A DNA stretch of 64,000 nucleotides from Duganella sp. OV510 (GTDB lineage Bacteria > Pseudomonadota > Gammaproteobacteria > Burkholderiales > Burkholderiaceae_D): the NCBI RefSeq assembly GCF_900100205.1, contig NZ_FNEQ01000004.1, forward strand, positions 372,001 through 436,000, given 5' to 3'. The position numbers and the translations under genes were made by a program. Below, piece by piece: positions 33,734 to 42,541 of the stretch (the stretch's first letter is position 1; each line of letters begins with the position of its first letter). Below the pieces are notes generated by a model. The model was not told where the DNA came from. It saw only the letters and a program-made list of their open reading frames with translations, and searched no databases.

Positions 33734-35677
33734 GTGCAAAAAGAACACGAGACTTTTCCTCGGCGGCTGCTCGCGCATGGTCAGGTCAGGCCGGGCAAAA
33801 CCGCGTTTCGCGAAAAGTATCTGGGCATCTGGCAAAGCTGGAACTGGGCCCAGGTCAACGACGAAGTGCGGGCCCTCGCCTGCGGCCTGGCCGCGCTCGG
33901 CTTCCAGCGCGGCATGAACCTGGCCATCATCGGCGACAACCGCCCGCGCCTGTACTGGTCCATGCTGGCCGCGCAATGCCTGGGCGGCGTGCCGGTGCCG
34001 CTATATCAGGACGCTCCCGCCGCCGACATGGCCTATGTGCTGGAAAACGCCGACATCCAGTTCGCCATCGTCGAAGACCAGGAACAGGTCGACAAGTTGC
34101 TCGAATTGCAATCGCTCTACCCGCATGTCCGTCACATCGCCTACGACGACGAGCGCGGCATGCGCCATTATCGCCAGCAAGGTTTGCTGTCCTTCGCCAG
34201 CTTGCAGCAAATGGGCCGCGCCTGGGACCAGGCCCATCCCGGCTTCTTCGACGCCCAGCTGGCCGAAGGGCGCGGCAGCGATAACGCCATCATCCTCTAC
34301 ACCTCCGGCACCACCGGCAAGCCCAAGGGCGTGTGCCAGACCCACGCCGCATTGCTGGCGGCCGGCGACGGCGGTGCCGGCTTCGAACAGCTGACCGACA
34401 GGGAAGACATCCTGTCCTACCTGCCGATGGCCTGGGTCGGCGACTGCCTGTTCTCCTTCGCGCAGGCGATGAGCGCCGGTTTCACCGTCAACTGCCCGGA
34501 ATCCGGCGAAACCGTGATGACCGACATGCGCGAAATCGGCCCGACCTATTATTTCGCCCCGCCACGCGTGTTCGAGAACATGCTGACCACCGTGATGATA
34601 CGAATGGAAGACGCCAGCGCCATCAAGCGCCGCCTGTTCCACTGCTTCATGGACGTGGCGCGACGCTGCGGTGCTCAAATTTTAGACAACAAGCCAGTGC
34701 CGCTGGCCGACCGCCTGCGTTACGCCGCTGGCAAGCTGCTGGTGTATGGGCCACTGAAAAATGTGCTGGGCATGTCGCGCATCCGTGTCGCCTACACCGC
34801 AGGCGCCGCGATAGGACCGGACCTGTTCCGCTTCTACCGCTCCATCGGCGTCAATCTGAAGCAGTTCTACGGCTCGACCGAAACCTGCGCCTATATCTGT
34901 TTGCAGCCGGATGGCCAGATCAAGTTCGACAGCGTCGGCCTGCCGGCGCCCGGCGTCGAGGTCAAGCTGGCCGACAACGGCGAAGTGCTGGTGAAATCGC
35001 CAACGCTGATGGACTGCTACTACAAGCGTCCCGACGCCACCAGCGAAGCGATCGATGCGCAAGGCTATTTCCACACCGGCGACGCCGGCCTGTTCGATGC
35101 GGACGGCCACCTGAAGATCATTGACCGCGCTGCTGATGTCGGCCGCATGAACAGCGGCGCCATCTTCGCGCCCAACTACATCGAGAACAAGCTGAAGTTC
35201 TTCCCCTTCATCAAGGAAGCGGTGGTGTTCGGCCATCAGCGCGACGAGGTATGCGCCTTCATCAACATCGACATGGAAGCGGTGGGCAACTGGGCGGAAC
35301 GGCGCAGCATCGCCTATTCCGGCTACACCGACCTGGCCGCACATCCCGCCGTGTATGGCCTGGTGCGTGACTGCATTGAGCAGGTCAACGCCGACCTGGC
35401 CGCCGAACCGGCGATGAGCGATACACAGATCCACCGCTACCTGGTGCTGCACAAGGAACTCGATCCGGACGACGATGAACTGACCCGCACGCGCAAGGTG
35501 CGCCGCAAGTTCATCGCCGAAAAGTACGCCGTGCTGATTGCGGCGCTCTACGAAGGCAAGGCCTCGCAGTACATCGAAACGCAGGTGAAGTTTGAGGATG
35601 GCCGCAGCGGCGTGGTGGCCGCCGATCTGAAAATTGAGGCTTGCAAGACTTACCCTGCCGTGCAGGCAGCGGCATGA
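33734..35677 (+). CDS. AMP-forming acyl-CoA synthetase
   Basis: A 647-residue long-chain-type synthetase. ATP motif YTSGTTGKPKG (189–199), then FYGSTETCAYIC (A5-like), YFHTGDAGLFDADGHLKIIDR (A7/A8) and a C-terminal cap. It links a carboxylate to CoA through an acyl-AMP. I start at GTG 33734: GGAG sits 8 bases upstream and the start gives MQKEHETFPRRLL; longer frames lack support. The stop overlaps the next ORF's first ATG (35674). As head of an importer operon it probably activates the imported acid. Confidence 0.87.
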   Translation: MQKEHETFPRRLLAHGQVRPGKTAFREKYLGIWQSWNWAQVNDEVRALACGLAALGFQRGMNLAIIGDNRPRLYWSMLAAQCLGGVPVPLYQDAPAADMAYVLENADIQFAIVEDQEQVDKLLELQSLYPHVRHIAYDDERGMRHYRQQGLLSFASLQQMGRAWDQAHPGFFDAQLAEGRGSDNAIILYTSGTTGKPKGVCQTHAALLAAGDGGAGFEQLTDREDILSYLPMAWVGDCLFSFAQAMSAGFTVNCPESGETVMTDMREIGPTYYFAPPRVFENMLTTVMIRMEDASAIKRRLFHCFMDVARRCGAQILDNKPVPLADRLRYAAGKLLVYGPLKNVLGMSRIRVAYTAGAAIGPDLFRFYRSIGVNLKQFYGSTETCAYICLQPDGQIKFDSVGLPAPGVEVKLADNGEVLVKSPTLMDCYYKRPDATSEAIDAQGYFHTGDAGLFDADGHLKIIDRAADVGRMNSGAIFAPNYIENKLKFFPFIKEAVVFGHQRDEVCAFINIDMEAVGNWAERRSIAYSGYTDLAAHPAVYGLVRDCIEQVNADLAAEPAMSDTQIHRYLVLHKELDPDDDELTRTRKVRRKFIAEKYAVLIAALYEGKASQYIETQVKFEDGRSGVVAADLKIEACKTYPAVQAAA

Positions 35678-35691
35678 CGGAGGATGCGCAG

Positions 35692-36525
35692 ATGCAGATG
35701 AATGAACCGGAAGCGCATTTCGGCGCGGTGTCGACAGATGGCCGGCGGCCTACGGGGCCGGTCATCCTCGATCTGAAGAACATCTCCTTGTCCTTCGGCG
35801 GCGTGCGCGCGCTGACCGACATTTCCTTCGACGTGCGCCAGCACGAAATTCGCGCCATCATCGGCCCGAACGGCGCCGGCAAAAGCTCGATGCTCAACGT
35901 GATCAACGGCGTCTACCGCCCGCAGCAAGGGCAGATCGCCTATCGCGGCGAAGTGCGCAAGAATATGGACTGCCACGCCGCCGCCAAATCCGGCATCGCC
36001 CGCACCTTCCAGAACATCGCGCTGTTCAAGGGTATGACGGTACTGGACAACATCATGACCGGCCGTAACCTCAAGATGAAATCCAATTTCCTGATGCAGG
36101 CCTTGTACTGGGGACCAGCACGGCGCGAGGAAATCGCTCACCGCATCAAGGCCGAGGAAATCATCGACTTCCTGGAAATACAGGCAATCCGCAAGACGCC
36201 GGTGGGCCGCCTGCCCTACGGCCTGCAAAAGCGCGTGGAACTGGGCCGTGCACTGGCCGCCGAGCCGGAGATCCTGCTGCTGGACGAGCCCATGGCCGGT
36301 ATGAACGTCGAGGAAAAACAGGACATGTGCCGCTTCATCCTCGACGTCAACGACCAATTCGGCACAACGATCGTGCTGATCGAGCATGACATGGGCGTGG
36401 TGATGGACATCTCCGATCGCGTGGTGGTACTCGACTATGGCAAGAAGATCGGCGATGGCACGCCGGACGAAGTGCGCTGCAATCAGGACGTGATCAACGC
36501 CTACCTCGGAGTGGCCTGCGCATGA
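35692..36525 (+). CDS. livG: branched-chain-amino-acid-type ABC transporter ATPase (LivG-like)
   Basis: A 277-residue ATPase of the HAAT importer family. Walker A GPNGAGKSS, Q-loop FQN, degenerate signature LPYGLQKRVELGRAL (LSYGxQ type normal for LivG), Walker B ILLLDEPMAGMN and switch LIEHDMGVVMDIS. The ATG at 35692 has GGAGG 8 bases upstream; an in-frame ATG at 35674 overlaps the synthetase stop and is the alternative. The 3' end overlaps livH by ATGA. The true cargo is unknown and probably an organic acid. Confidence 0.88.
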   Translation: MQMNEPEAHFGAVSTDGRRPTGPVILDLKNISLSFGGVRALTDISFDVRQHEIRAIIGPNGAGKSSMLNVINGVYRPQQGQIAYRGEVRKNMDCHAAAKSGIARTFQNIALFKGMTVLDNIMTGRNLKMKSNFLMQALYWGPARREEIAHRIKAEEIIDFLEIQAIRKTPVGRLPYGLQKRVELGRALAAEPEILLLDEPMAGMNVEEKQDMCRFILDVNDQFGTTIVLIEHDMGVVMDISDRVVVLDYGKKIGDGTPDEVRCNQDVINAYLGVACA

Positions 36526-37418
36526 ACTTCTTCTTCGAAGTGCTGATAGGCGGCCTGCTGTCGGGTGTGATGTACGCGCTGGTGGCAATTGGCTTTGTGC
36601 TGATCTACAAGGCGTCCGGCGTATTCAATTTCGCCCAGGGAGCGATGGTGTACTTCGCCGCGCTGACCTGCGTGGGCGTGATGGACAAGCTGGGCGTGTC
36701 GCTGTGGATCGCGCTGCCGATCACCGTGGCGGTGATGATCGTGCTGGGGCTGGCGATAGAGCGCGTCGTGCTGCGCCCGCTGGTCAACCAGCCGGAGATT
36801 ACGCTGTTCATGGCGACCATCGGTCTGGCCTTCTTCATCGAGGGCCTGGCGCAGCTGATGTTCGGCGCGCAGGTGCGCAAGCTGGAACTGCCGATCGAGG
36901 ACGTGCCTTCGCAGTACCTGATGGACAACTACAACATCCTCGTCTCGCAATTCGACATCATGGCCGCAGCGGTATGCGGCCTGCTGGTCACCACGCTGGC
37001 CCTGCTGTTCTCGAAAACGCGCGTGGGCCGGGCGCTGCGCGCCGTCGCTGACGATCACCAGGCCGCGCTGGCGGTCGGCATTCCCTTGCAGCGCATCTGG
37101 GCCGTGTTGTGGGCAGTGGCCGGCATCGTCGCGCTGGTGGCAGGCCTGTTGTGGGGCGCCCGCAATGGCGTGCAGTTCGCGCTGACCTTTGTGGCGCTGA
37201 AGGCGCTGCCGGTGCTGATACTGGGCGGCTTCACCTCCATGCCGGGCGCGATTGTCGGCGGCCTGGTGATAGGCGCATCGGAAAAACTGGCCGAGGTGTA
37301 TATCGGCCCGCTGGTCGGCGGCGGCATCGAAGGCTGGTTCCCTTACGTGCTGGCCCTGCTGTTCCTGCTGGTGCGGCCGGAAGGGCTGTTCGGCGAAAAA
37401 ATCATCCGGAGAATCTGA
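36522..37418 (+). CDS. livH: HAAT-family ABC permease (LivH-like)
   Basis: A 298-residue permease with about eight helices. Typical LivH features: LIGGLLSGVMYALVAIGFVLIYKASGVFNFAQGAM at the start and RALRAVADDHQAALAVGI (EAA-like coupling loop, middle). The last part has GGFTSMPGAIVGGLVIGASE. It forms the membrane channel with the LivM-like protein. Overlaps are 4 bases with the ATPase gene and 1 base with the next permease. Confidence 0.9.
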   Translation: MNFFFEVLIGGLLSGVMYALVAIGFVLIYKASGVFNFAQGAMVYFAALTCVGVMDKLGVSLWIALPITVAVMIVLGLAIERVVLRPLVNQPEITLFMATIGLAFFIEGLAQLMFGAQVRKLELPIEDVPSQYLMDNYNILVSQFDIMAAAVCGLLVTTLALLFSKTRVGRALRAVADDHQAALAVGIPLQRIWAVLWAVAGIVALVAGLLWGARNGVQFALTFVALKALPVLILGGFTSMPGAIVGGLVIGASEKLAEVYIGPLVGGGIEGWFPYVLALLFLLVRPEGLFGEKIIRRI

Positions 37419-38476
37419 TGCTCTACCGCGAAGCAGGACAGTTCAAGACCAGCTACCAGGCCGACGGCCAGATATTCCCCATCCTGCAGGACCGTATCGC
37501 CCTGCTGGCGATGCTGGCTGTCGCGGTGGTCGCCGTGCCGCTGCTGGCATCGCCCTACGTGCTGTCGGCGATCCTGATCCCGTTCCTGATTTTTTCACTG
37601 GCCGCGCTGGGCCTGAATATCCTGACCGGCTATGCCGGCCAGCTGTCGCTCGGTACCGCCGCTTTCATGGCGGTTGGTGCGTTCGCCTCGTATAACTTCA
37701 TCCTGCGCATTCCCGGCTTGCCGGTACTACTGGCGTTTGTGCTGGGCGGCTTGAGCGCGGCGCTGGTGGGTATCGCCTTCGGCCTGCCGTCGCTGCGCAT
37801 CCGTGGTTTCTATCTCGCCGCAGCCACGCTAGCGACGCAGTTCTTCGTCGTCTGGTGCCTGACCAAGATTCCCTACCTGACCAACTACAGCACTTCCGGC
37901 GTCATCACCGCGCAGCCCATCGTCATTCTCGGCTACGCCTTCGACACACCGGACCGCAAATACCTGCTGGTGCTGGCCGTGGTGGCCGTCATGGCGCTGC
38001 TGGCCAAGAACATGATCCGCTCCAACGTTGGCCGCTCGTGGATGGCGGTGCGCGACATGGACGTAGCGGCCGAAGTGATCGGCTTCCGCCTGATGCGCAC
38101 CAAGCTGCTGGCGTTTGCCGTCAGTTCCTTCTATTGCGGCGTGGCCGGCGCGCTGTATGCGTATGCCTATCTGGGCACAGTGGAGCCGGAGGCGTATAAC
38201 CTCGACCTGTCGTTCCGCATCCTGTTCATGATTATCATCGGTGGCGTCGGCTCGGTGCTGGGCTCCTTCCTCGGCGCGGCCTTCATTGTGCTGCTGCCGG
38301 TGCTGTTGAACGTGGTGGCGCACAGCCTTGCGTTGCCAACCAGCGTAGCGTCCAACCTGGAGCTGATGGTGTTTGGCGCGCTGATTATATTTTTCCTGAT
38401 CGTCGAGCCTCACGGCCTGGCGCGCCTGTGGCAAATTGGTAAAGAGAAGTTGCGTCTGTGGCCGTTCCCCCATTAA
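37418..38476 (+). CDS. livM: HAAT-family ABC permease (LivM-like)
   Basis: A 352-residue permease. A soluble N-terminal stretch of about 30 residues (YREAGQFKTSYQADGQIFP) is followed by about nine helices with LGLNILTGYAGQLSLGTAAFMAVGA and GRSWMAVRDMDVAAEVIGF (coupling loop), then MIIIGGVGSVLGSFLGAAF. It pairs with the LivH-like permease. The ATG overlaps the livH stop by one base (TGATG). The binding-protein gene follows after 19 bases. Confidence 0.9.
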   Translation: MLYREAGQFKTSYQADGQIFPILQDRIALLAMLAVAVVAVPLLASPYVLSAILIPFLIFSLAALGLNILTGYAGQLSLGTAAFMAVGAFASYNFILRIPGLPVLLAFVLGGLSAALVGIAFGLPSLRIRGFYLAAATLATQFFVVWCLTKIPYLTNYSTSGVITAQPIVILGYAFDTPDRKYLLVLAVVAVMALLAKNMIRSNVGRSWMAVRDMDVAAEVIGFRLMRTKLLAFAVSSFYCGVAGALYAYAYLGTVEPEAYNLDLSFRILFMIIIGGVGSVLGSFLGAAFIVLLPVLLNVVAHSLALPTSVASNLELMVFGALIIFFLIVEPHGLARLWQIGKEKLRLWPFPH

Positions 38477-38495
38477 AAAACAGAGGAGACACCCT

Positions 38496-39800
38496 ATGAA
38501 ACGCTTAGCATCCATCATCGCCTGCATCACCCTGGCCGCCAGCGGCGCTGCCATCGCACAGCCTGCGGACCAGTACATCGCCCTGCCCTCATATCGCGTC
38601 GGCCCTTACGCGGCCGGCGGTTCCGGCTTTTATGGCGGAATTATCGACTACTTCAACCTGGTGAATCTGTCCGGCGGCGTCAATGGCGTGAAGATTTCGT
38701 GGGAAGAGTGCGAAACCGAATACAACCCGTCGCGCGGCGTCGAATGCTACGAGCGCCTGAAGACCAAAAATGGCGGCGCCACACTGGTCGAGCCGCTATC
38801 CACCGGCGTCGCCTATGGCATCCTGGACCGCCTGGCAGTCGATAAAATCCCGATGACGATGATCGGCTACGGCCGTTCGGACGCCGCCAACGGCAAGGTC
38901 TTCCCCTACGTTTTCCCGCTGATTACCAGCTACTGGAACCAGGCCGCCGCCATGATCAAATACCTCGGCGACAAGGAAGGCGGCATGGCCAAGCTGAAAG
39001 GCAAGAAGATCGTCCACCTGTACCACGACTCGGCGTTCGGCAAGGAACCCTTGCCAGTGCTGGAGGCGCTGGCCAAGCAGCATGGTTTTGAACTGATCAA
39101 GATTCCGGTCACGCCGCCGGGCAGCGAGCAGCAGTCGCAATGGCTGCAGATCCGCCAGGCGCGTCCCGACCATGTGATCCTGTGGGGCTGGGGCTCGATG
39201 AACGCGGTGGCCATCAAGACCGCCCAGCGCAACGGCTTCCCGCGCGAGAAAATCCTCGGCGTCTGGTGGGCTGGCTCGGAGGAAGACACCGTGCCAACCG
39301 GCGATGCGGCCAAAGGCTACAGCGCGATGACCTTCAACACGCCCGGTAACTACCCGGTGCTGGATGAGATTCGCAAAAAACTTTATGACGCCGGCAAAGG
39401 CAATATGTCTGATCCGGCGCGCATCGGCAGCGTGTACCACATGCGTGGCGTCAGCGCGGCCATTCTGTGGGTGGAAGCGATCCGCACCGCGCAGGAGAAA
39501 TTCGGCAAAGGCAAACGTATCACCGGCGAGCAAATGCGCTGGGGCCTGGAGAACCTGGATGTTGACGAAGCGCGGCAAAAAACCATCGGCGCCTTCGGCA
39601 TGCTGCCGATGGTGAAGACCAGTTGTGACGACCACGAAGGTTCCGGCGCGGTGAAAGTCCAGCAATGGGATGGCAAGAAATGGAATGCCATCACGCCGAA
39701 CTGGATCGTCGGCGACAAGGCATTGACCCGCAAGCTGCTGGAAGAAAGTTCCGCTGCCTATGCGGCCGAGAAGAAAATCACACCGGCGTGCGCGAAATGA
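38496..39800 (+). CDS. periplasmic substrate-binding protein of the HAAT importer
   Basis: A 434-residue two-lobe binding protein with signal peptide MKRLASIIACITLAASGAAIA. Type I periplasmic-binding motifs: GFYGGIIDYFNLVNLSGGVNG, LYHDSAFGKE and VILWGWGSMNAVAIKTAQRNG. At 434 residues it is longer than E. coli LivJ/LivK (about 345 mature), like binding proteins in aromatic-acid or urea-type clusters. It captures the substrate for the LivHM permease. GAGGAGA upstream of the ATG is a strong ribosome site, fitting high expression. Confidence 0.88.
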   Translation: MKRLASIIACITLAASGAAIAQPADQYIALPSYRVGPYAAGGSGFYGGIIDYFNLVNLSGGVNGVKISWEECETEYNPSRGVECYERLKTKNGGATLVEPLSTGVAYGILDRLAVDKIPMTMIGYGRSDAANGKVFPYVFPLITSYWNQAAAMIKYLGDKEGGMAKLKGKKIVHLYHDSAFGKEPLPVLEALAKQHGFELIKIPVTPPGSEQQSQWLQIRQARPDHVILWGWGSMNAVAIKTAQRNGFPREKILGVWWAGSEEDTVPTGDAAKGYSAMTFNTPGNYPVLDEIRKKLYDAGKGNMSDPARIGSVYHMRGVSAAILWVEAIRTAQEKFGKGKRITGEQMRWGLENLDVDEARQKTIGAFGMLPMVKTSCDDHEGSGAVKVQQWDGKKWNAITPNWIVGDKALTRKLLEESSAAYAAEKKITPACAK

Positions 39801-40609
39801 CAGCCACCGCTCCTTACCTGTCTGTGAATAACGTCGAAGTGATCTACGACCATGTGATCCTGGTGCTGAAAGGCGTGTCGCTGCAAGTCCCGCAGGGGAA
39901 AATCGTCGCCCTGCTGGGCGCCAACGGCGCGGGCAAATCAACCACGCTGAAGACCATCTCCACGCTGCTGCGCGGTGAGCGCGGTGACGTCACCAAAGGC
40001 GAAGTCCAGTTCAAGGGCGAACGCATCGACCAGCTGACGCCCAATGAACTGGTGCGGCGCGGCCTGTCGCAAGTGATGGAAGGCCGTCACTGCTTCGGCC
40101 ACCTGACCATCGAGGAAAACCTGCTCACCGGCGCCTACACACGCAGCGCCTCGCGGGCGGAGCTGAAGGAATCGCTGGACAAGGTCTATCACTACTTCCC
40201 GCGCCTGAAAGAACGGCGTGCCAGCCAGGCCGGCTATACCTCGGGCGGCGAACAACAGATGTGCGCCATCGGCCGTGCGTTGATGGCGCGGCCATCGATG
40301 ATTTTGCTGGACGAGCCATCGATGGGGATCGCACCGCAAATCGTCGAAGAGATCTTCGGCATCGTCAAAGATTTGAACAGCAGGGAAAACGTCTCTTTCC
40401 TGCTGGCGGAGCAAAACACCAGCATCGCCCTGCGCTACGCGGACTTTGGCTACATTCTTGAAAATGGCCGCGTGGTGATGGAAGGTGCGGCCAGCGAACT
40501 AGCGTGCAATGAAGACGTCAAAGAGTTCTACCTCGGCGTCTCCGGCGCAGGCCGCAAAAGCTTCCGTGACATGAAATTCTACCGCCGCCGCAAGCGCTGG
40601 CTGGCATAA
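39797..40609 (+). CDS. livF: HAAT-family ABC transporter ATPase (LivF-like)
   Basis: A 270-residue second ATPase. Walker A GANGAGKST, Q-loop-like VMEGRHCFGHLT, signature YTSGGEQQMCAIGRAL, Walker B MILLDEPSMGIAP and switch LLAEQNTSIALRYAD. It has a C-terminal basic extension (RDMKFYRRRKRWLA) beyond the usual LivF length (about 235). The start overlaps the binding-protein stop by ATGA (39797–39800). It forms the heterodimeric motor with the LivG-like ATPase. Confidence 0.9.
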   Translation: MTATAPYLSVNNVEVIYDHVILVLKGVSLQVPQGKIVALLGANGAGKSTTLKTISTLLRGERGDVTKGEVQFKGERIDQLTPNELVRRGLSQVMEGRHCFGHLTIEENLLTGAYTRSASRAELKESLDKVYHYFPRLKERRASQAGYTSGGEQQMCAIGRALMARPSMILLDEPSMGIAPQIVEEIFGIVKDLNSRENVSFLLAEQNTSIALRYADFGYILENGRVVMEGAASELACNEDVKEFYLGVSGAGRKSFRDMKFYRRRKRWLA

Positions 40610-40617
40610 GGACGACG

Positions 40618-41871
40618 ATGGCCGATACACTGGACAGCCTGGAAACCCGCCCGGCAGAACAACGCGAACGCGAACTGATGGCACGCCTGCCGCAGTTGAT
40701 CGCGCGCGCCAAGGCCGCCGCCGGATGGTCGCGCATCCTCGCCGACGTCAACGCCACCAGCATCAACAGCCGCGCGGCGCTGGCCACGCTGCCGGTGACG
40801 CGCAAGTCCGACCTGCATGCGCTACAAACGCAGCAAACGCCGTTTGGCGGCTTGAACACCACGCCGGTCGGTCAGCTGGCGCGCGTGTACATGTCACCCG
40901 GTCCCATCTTCGATCCCGAAGGACGCGGCCAGGACTGGTGGCGTTTCGCCCGTCCGATGTACGCGGCAGGCGTGCGTGCCGGCGGCTTGCTGCAAAACTG
41001 CTTCGCTTATCACTTTACGCCGGCCGCCTTCATGGTCGAAGGCGGTGCCGCGTGCATTGGCTGCGCGGTGATCCCGGCCGGCAGCGGCCAGACCGAGATG
41101 CAGGTGCAGGCCATCCACGCACTGCGGCCGGACACCTATATCGGCACGCCGTCCTTCCTGAAGATCATCATCGAGAAAGCGCAGGAGATGGGTGTGGATA
41201 TCAGCAGCATCCAGCGCGCGCTGGTCAGCGCCGAGGCGCTGCCGGAATCGCTGCGCGCCTGGTTCGGCGAACATGGCGTGCCGTCGGTGTTGCAGGTGTA
41301 TGCGTCCGCCGATATCGGCAACATCGCCTACGAAACCCGCAGCGGCGCGGTACGCGATCCGGGCATGGTGCTGGACGAGGAGGTGATACTGGAAATCGTC
41401 CGCCCCGGCAGCGGCGAACCGGTGCCGGCGGGTGAAGTGGGCGAGGTGGTGGTCACCGTGTTCAATCCTGACTATCCGCTGATCCGTTTTGCTACCGGCG
41501 ATCTGTCGGCGGTGCTGACCGACGCGCCGCCGTCGCCATGCGGCCGCACCAACACTCGCATCAAAGGCTGGCTGGGACGCGCCGACCAGACTACCAAGAT
41601 ACGCGGCATGTTCGTCCATCCATCGCAGGTGCATGACATCGCGCGCCGTCATCCGCACATCCTGAAGGCGCGGCTGGTGGTGTCTGGCCGCATCGCGCAG
41701 GAGATCATGACGCTGCATTGCGAGGTTGCCGATCCCGCCAGCGCTCAAGGCGCCGACATCATCGAGTCGATCCGCACGCTGACCAAGCTGCGCGGCGAGG
41801 TGCTGTTTGTCGCCGCCGGCAGCCTGCCGAACGATGGCAAGGTGATCGCAGACGTGCGCGACTATCAATAA
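40618..41871 (+). CDS. phenylacetate-CoA-ligase-like AMP-binding enzyme
   Basis: A 417-residue member of the PaaK-like adenylating family, shorter at the C-terminus. Visible features: PVTRKSDLHALQ and GGLNTTPVGQLARVYMSPGP near the N-terminus, IGTPSFLKIIIEKAQEMG, LVSAEALPESLRAW, QVYASADIGNIAYE, RFATGDLSAVL and GRADQTTKIRGMFVHPSQV. It would adenylate an aromatic or other acid and make its CoA thioester. It is the last gene of the importer operon, 8 bases after livF. The substrate is unknown; phenylacetate itself is only one option, and no paa ring-cleavage gene is present. Confidence 0.83.
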   Translation: MADTLDSLETRPAEQRERELMARLPQLIARAKAAAGWSRILADVNATSINSRAALATLPVTRKSDLHALQTQQTPFGGLNTTPVGQLARVYMSPGPIFDPEGRGQDWWRFARPMYAAGVRAGGLLQNCFAYHFTPAAFMVEGGAACIGCAVIPAGSGQTEMQVQAIHALRPDTYIGTPSFLKIIIEKAQEMGVDISSIQRALVSAEALPESLRAWFGEHGVPSVLQVYASADIGNIAYETRSGAVRDPGMVLDEEVILEIVRPGSGEPVPAGEVGEVVVTVFNPDYPLIRFATGDLSAVLTDAPPSPCGRTNTRIKGWLGRADQTTKIRGMFVHPSQVHDIARRHPHILKARLVVSGRIAQEIMTLHCEVADPASAQGADIIESIRTLTKLRGEVLFVAAGSLPNDGKVIADVRDYQ

Positions 41872-41915
41872 TTGGGGATAATATCGTCCTTCACACGTTT
41901 GCTTATAAAAAGATC

Positions 41916-42485
41916 ATGCAAGACTTCCACCACAACCGCGCCCGCGCCCTGATGAAGAGCGCCGAAGAACTCTACTCCAAGCAGGACGTCGACACCGCCG
42001 TCACCGCCATGGCCAACACCATCAACGCTCGCTTCGATCAGCCGGACAGCGAAGAATTCCCGCTGGTGCTGGGCGTGATGGGCGGCGCCGTGGTCTTCAC
42101 CGGCAACCTGCTGCCGCAACTGACCTTTCCGCTCGAATTCGACTACATCCACGTCAGCCGCTATGGCGACGAAGACCGTGGCGGCGAAGTGGTATGGAAA
42201 GTGGTGCCGCGCTCGAACGTCAGCGGCCGCGTTGTGATCGTACTGGACGACATCCTGGACGAAGGCGAAACGCTGGCCCACGTCAAGCAACGCCTGCTGG
42301 ACATGGGCGCCAAGGAAGTCATCCTGGCCGTGTTCTGCGACAAGGCAATCGGCAAGGCCAAGCCGGTGCAGGCGGACATCGTCGGCATCACCATCCCGAA
42401 CCGCTTCGTGGTCGGCTTCGGCATGGACGCCTACGGCTACTGGCGCAACCTGCCGGGCCTGTGGGCGATTAACACCGAGAACTGA
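41916..42485 (+). CDS. hypoxanthine-guanine phosphoribosyltransferase
   Basis: A 189-residue type I phosphoribosyltransferase with the PRPP-binding motif VVIVLDDILDEGETL (about 107–121) and the conserved FDYIHVSRYGD region. VLGVMGGAVVFTGNLLPQL fits the HGPRT group found in Betaproteobacteria. It salvages hypoxanthine and guanine to IMP and GMP with PRPP in the cytosol. The ATG at 41916 gives the family start MQDFHHNRARALM. A GC hairpin follows at 42497. Confidence 0.85.
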   Translation: MQDFHHNRARALMKSAEELYSKQDVDTAVTAMANTINARFDQPDSEEFPLVLGVMGGAVVFTGNLLPQLTFPLEFDYIHVSRYGDEDRGGEVVWKVVPRSNVSGRVVIVLDDILDEGETLAHVKQRLLDMGAKEVILAVFCDKAIGKAKPVQADIVGITIPNRFVVGFGMDAYGYWRNLPGLWAINTEN

Positions 42486-42496
42486 TGTTGGCAGCT

Positions 42497-42523
42497 TCCG
42501 CCGCGATTGCCATCTGCGGCGGA
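42497..42523 (+). terminator. GC-rich hairpin after the phosphoribosyltransferase gene
   Basis: TCCGCCGC and GCGGCGGA pair perfectly (8 base pairs, 11-base loop) 12 bases after the stop. No T-run follows, so it may be a Rho-type or 3'-stabilising structure. Confidence 0.4.
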
Positions 42524-42541
42524 TGATGGCAGGATGGACTG

